Origin: JAGVSR01 sp046074825
GTDB lineage: Bacteria; Pseudomonadota; Alphaproteobacteria; Rhizobiales; Hyphomicrobiaceae
Length of the DNA stretch: 16,235 nt
Direction: 5' to 3'
NCBI GenBank assembly: GCA_046074825.1
Contig: JBJTOZ010000071.1
Coordinates: 1 to 16,235, forward strand
Part shown: positions 15,293 to 16,235 of the stretch, one piece after another
Position numbering within the stretch: the stretch's first letter is position 1
Layout: the number at the start of each line of letters is the position of its first letter
Program-made: the position numbers and the translations under genes
The notes under the pieces: model-generated
The model's database searches: none
What the model was told of the DNA's origin: nothing
The model's input: only the letters and a program-made list of their open reading frames with translations

Positions 15293-16235
15293 TTAAAGCA
15301 ATCCCTGCAATTCTGCGTGTTGCTGCGAAGAAAGAATAACAGGATGTTTGTATTGTGTTTCACCTGTTTTTCTTTTGCTCGACAGAGAACTCATAAACTT
15401 ATGCCAGGTTCCTTTGGGTAGGATTACGGGATTGAGGCTATCAAGTGAACCATCACTCCTTTTTTGGCAATAACAAAGATTACTTGAAATGAGGTGCTTG
15501 TCGATATCTTCAGCCAACTGAAAGAGTGCTTTTGGATCAATCTGAACATCGTTGAGAGGCTCAAGATAAATCTTGTAACGTGGGGGCAAATTTTCTCTTC
15601 TTTCCCCTGCAAATCCAAAATCGAGAATATTTACGTTATGCTTATTCGCTACATCTCTTACAGCGGAAATGACTTGCTGAGCACTTAATTTTTCACCTTC
15701 CATGTCAGAATAATCCGACGTTTTGCGTATAAATTCTAAAACTGGGGTTTGCTCTAAATATCCCCTACAACAAACGATATCATCAATTTTATATCGGTAT
15801 AGACCATTAGAGGTCGTAACAAGGATGAGGTATTCCCGCCCAATATCGAGTTCATGCGCAAGTTTAGTTTTAGTGGCACCTAAAGGTATGAATTCGTAAA
15901 AAGCACCATCGGGAATTAGTGGACCAGCCGGGGTTCCCTCTGCGAGGGGTATTGTATGTCTCCCCTCACAAGAGACATAACCAATGTCTCTAACAGGGCA
16001 ATCACCATAGTACCGATATAAATTCTGAGATTTATAGCCGACTGTACCTCCCGTCCAGCAAGTAATTAATTCGGTATTCCAATAATGTTTTGGATATAGT
16101 TCAGAATGATCTTTGAGCAAACTTTCGAGATAAAGGGCTCTTTTTTTTTGAGGCTTAAGTAGGGGTGCAATTTTGGATTTCAATAAGGGAGATGAGATCT
16201 CCGAAAAGCCTTGTAAAGTTCCATCATAGATATCT
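15293..16235 (-). CDS. GH3-family (auxin-responsive promoter superfamily) protein, 5' partial
   Basis: C-terminal part of a GH3-superfamily protein. Plant GH3 enzymes are ATP-dependent acyl-acid amido synthetases of the adenylate-forming class; bacterial members are of unknown substrate. The frame stays open to base 16235, reading DIYDGTLQGFSEISSPLL before the first possible TTG (16183), so the real start lies outside the window. Visible: CWTGGTVGYKSQNLYRYYGD, the family blocks GYVSCEGRHTIPL and AFYEFIPL, the ATP-site-like GREYLILVTTSNGLYRYKIDD, EGEKLSAQQV (hinge region) and a C-terminal subdomain with PPRYKIYLEPL. It ends at TAA 15293. The neighbouring MAPEG gene is 151 bases downstream on the same strand. 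There is no visible functional tie to the hopanoid genes. Confidence 0.85.
   Translation of the reverse strand, partial: DIYDGTLQGFSEISSPLLKSKIAPLLKPQKKRALYLESLLKDHSELYPKHYWNTELITCWTGGTVGYKSQNLYRYYGDCPVRDIGYVSCEGRHTIPLAEGTPAGPLIPDGAFYEFIPLGATKTKLAHELDIGREYLILVTTSNGLYRYKIDDIVCCRGYLEQTPVLEFIRKTSDYSDMEGEKLSAQQVISAVRDVANKHNVNILDFGFAGERRENLPPRYKIYLEPLNDVQIDPKALFQLAEDIDKHLISSNLCYCQKRSDGSLDSLNPVILPKGTWHKFMSSLSSKRKTGETQYKHPVILSSQQHAELQGLL

Noticed and set aside
1..16235. CRISPR array, tRNA/rRNA genes, insertion sequences, phage genes
   Set aside because: No repeated spacer-repeat pattern, no cloverleaf-like sequence in the gaps and no transposase or integrase frames were seen; almost all of the window is explained by housekeeping-type hopanoid genes.

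Overview
The window is AT-rich and holds a nearly complete hopanoid (bacterial pentacyclic triterpenoid) biosynthesis and transport locus. Hopanoid genes of this set (hpnA, B, C, D, E, shc, G, H, J, N) are typical of Proteobacteria. The gene content and the ispA/hpnA linkage best fit an AT-rich alphaproteobacterium, but nothing here (no rRNA, no tRNA) fixes the taxon, so this is inference.

Layout. At the left edge, running rightward, is the 3' nine-tenths of hpnJ (radical SAM, cyclitol side-chain formation; the 5' end is outside the window). It faces hpnN (1405-3993, minus strand), the RND exporter of hopanoids. A gene-free stretch of about 620 bases (3994-4615) separates hpnN from the divergent hpnH (4616-5800, plus strand), the radical SAM enzyme that joins adenosine to the hopene skeleton. 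From 14564 down to 5747 on the minus strand runs a tight operon: ispA, hpnA, hpnB, hpnC, hpnD, hpnE, shc, hpnG. Its end overlaps the 3' end of hpnH tail to tail by 54 bases. Upstream of ispA, also on the minus strand, lie a MAPEG-family membrane protein and the C-terminal part of a GH3-family protein that runs off the right edge.

How the genes work together. IspA makes farnesyl diphosphate. HpnD, HpnC and HpnE turn two of these into squalene via presqualene diphosphate and hydroxysqualene. Shc cyclises squalene to hopene. HpnH adds the adenosyl group, and HpnG removes adenine to give the ribosylated precursor of bacteriohopanetetrol. HpnJ (with HpnI/HpnK, not in the window) points to a composite cyclitol-ether hopanoid. 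HpnN moves products toward the outer membrane. HpnA and HpnB are conserved partners of less certain role.

Most notable observation: hpnD looks frameshifted near its 5' end. The conserved N-terminal SSFF segment lies just upstream of the ATG-started frame (10437), but in another frame that is one base out of register. Other points are complementary segments in the hpnN leader that could hide its ribosome binding site, two seven-base G tracts in hpnE, and the unusual convergent overlap of hpnG and hpnH. I see no wholly new system; the window is a recognisable hopanoid locus with local oddities.
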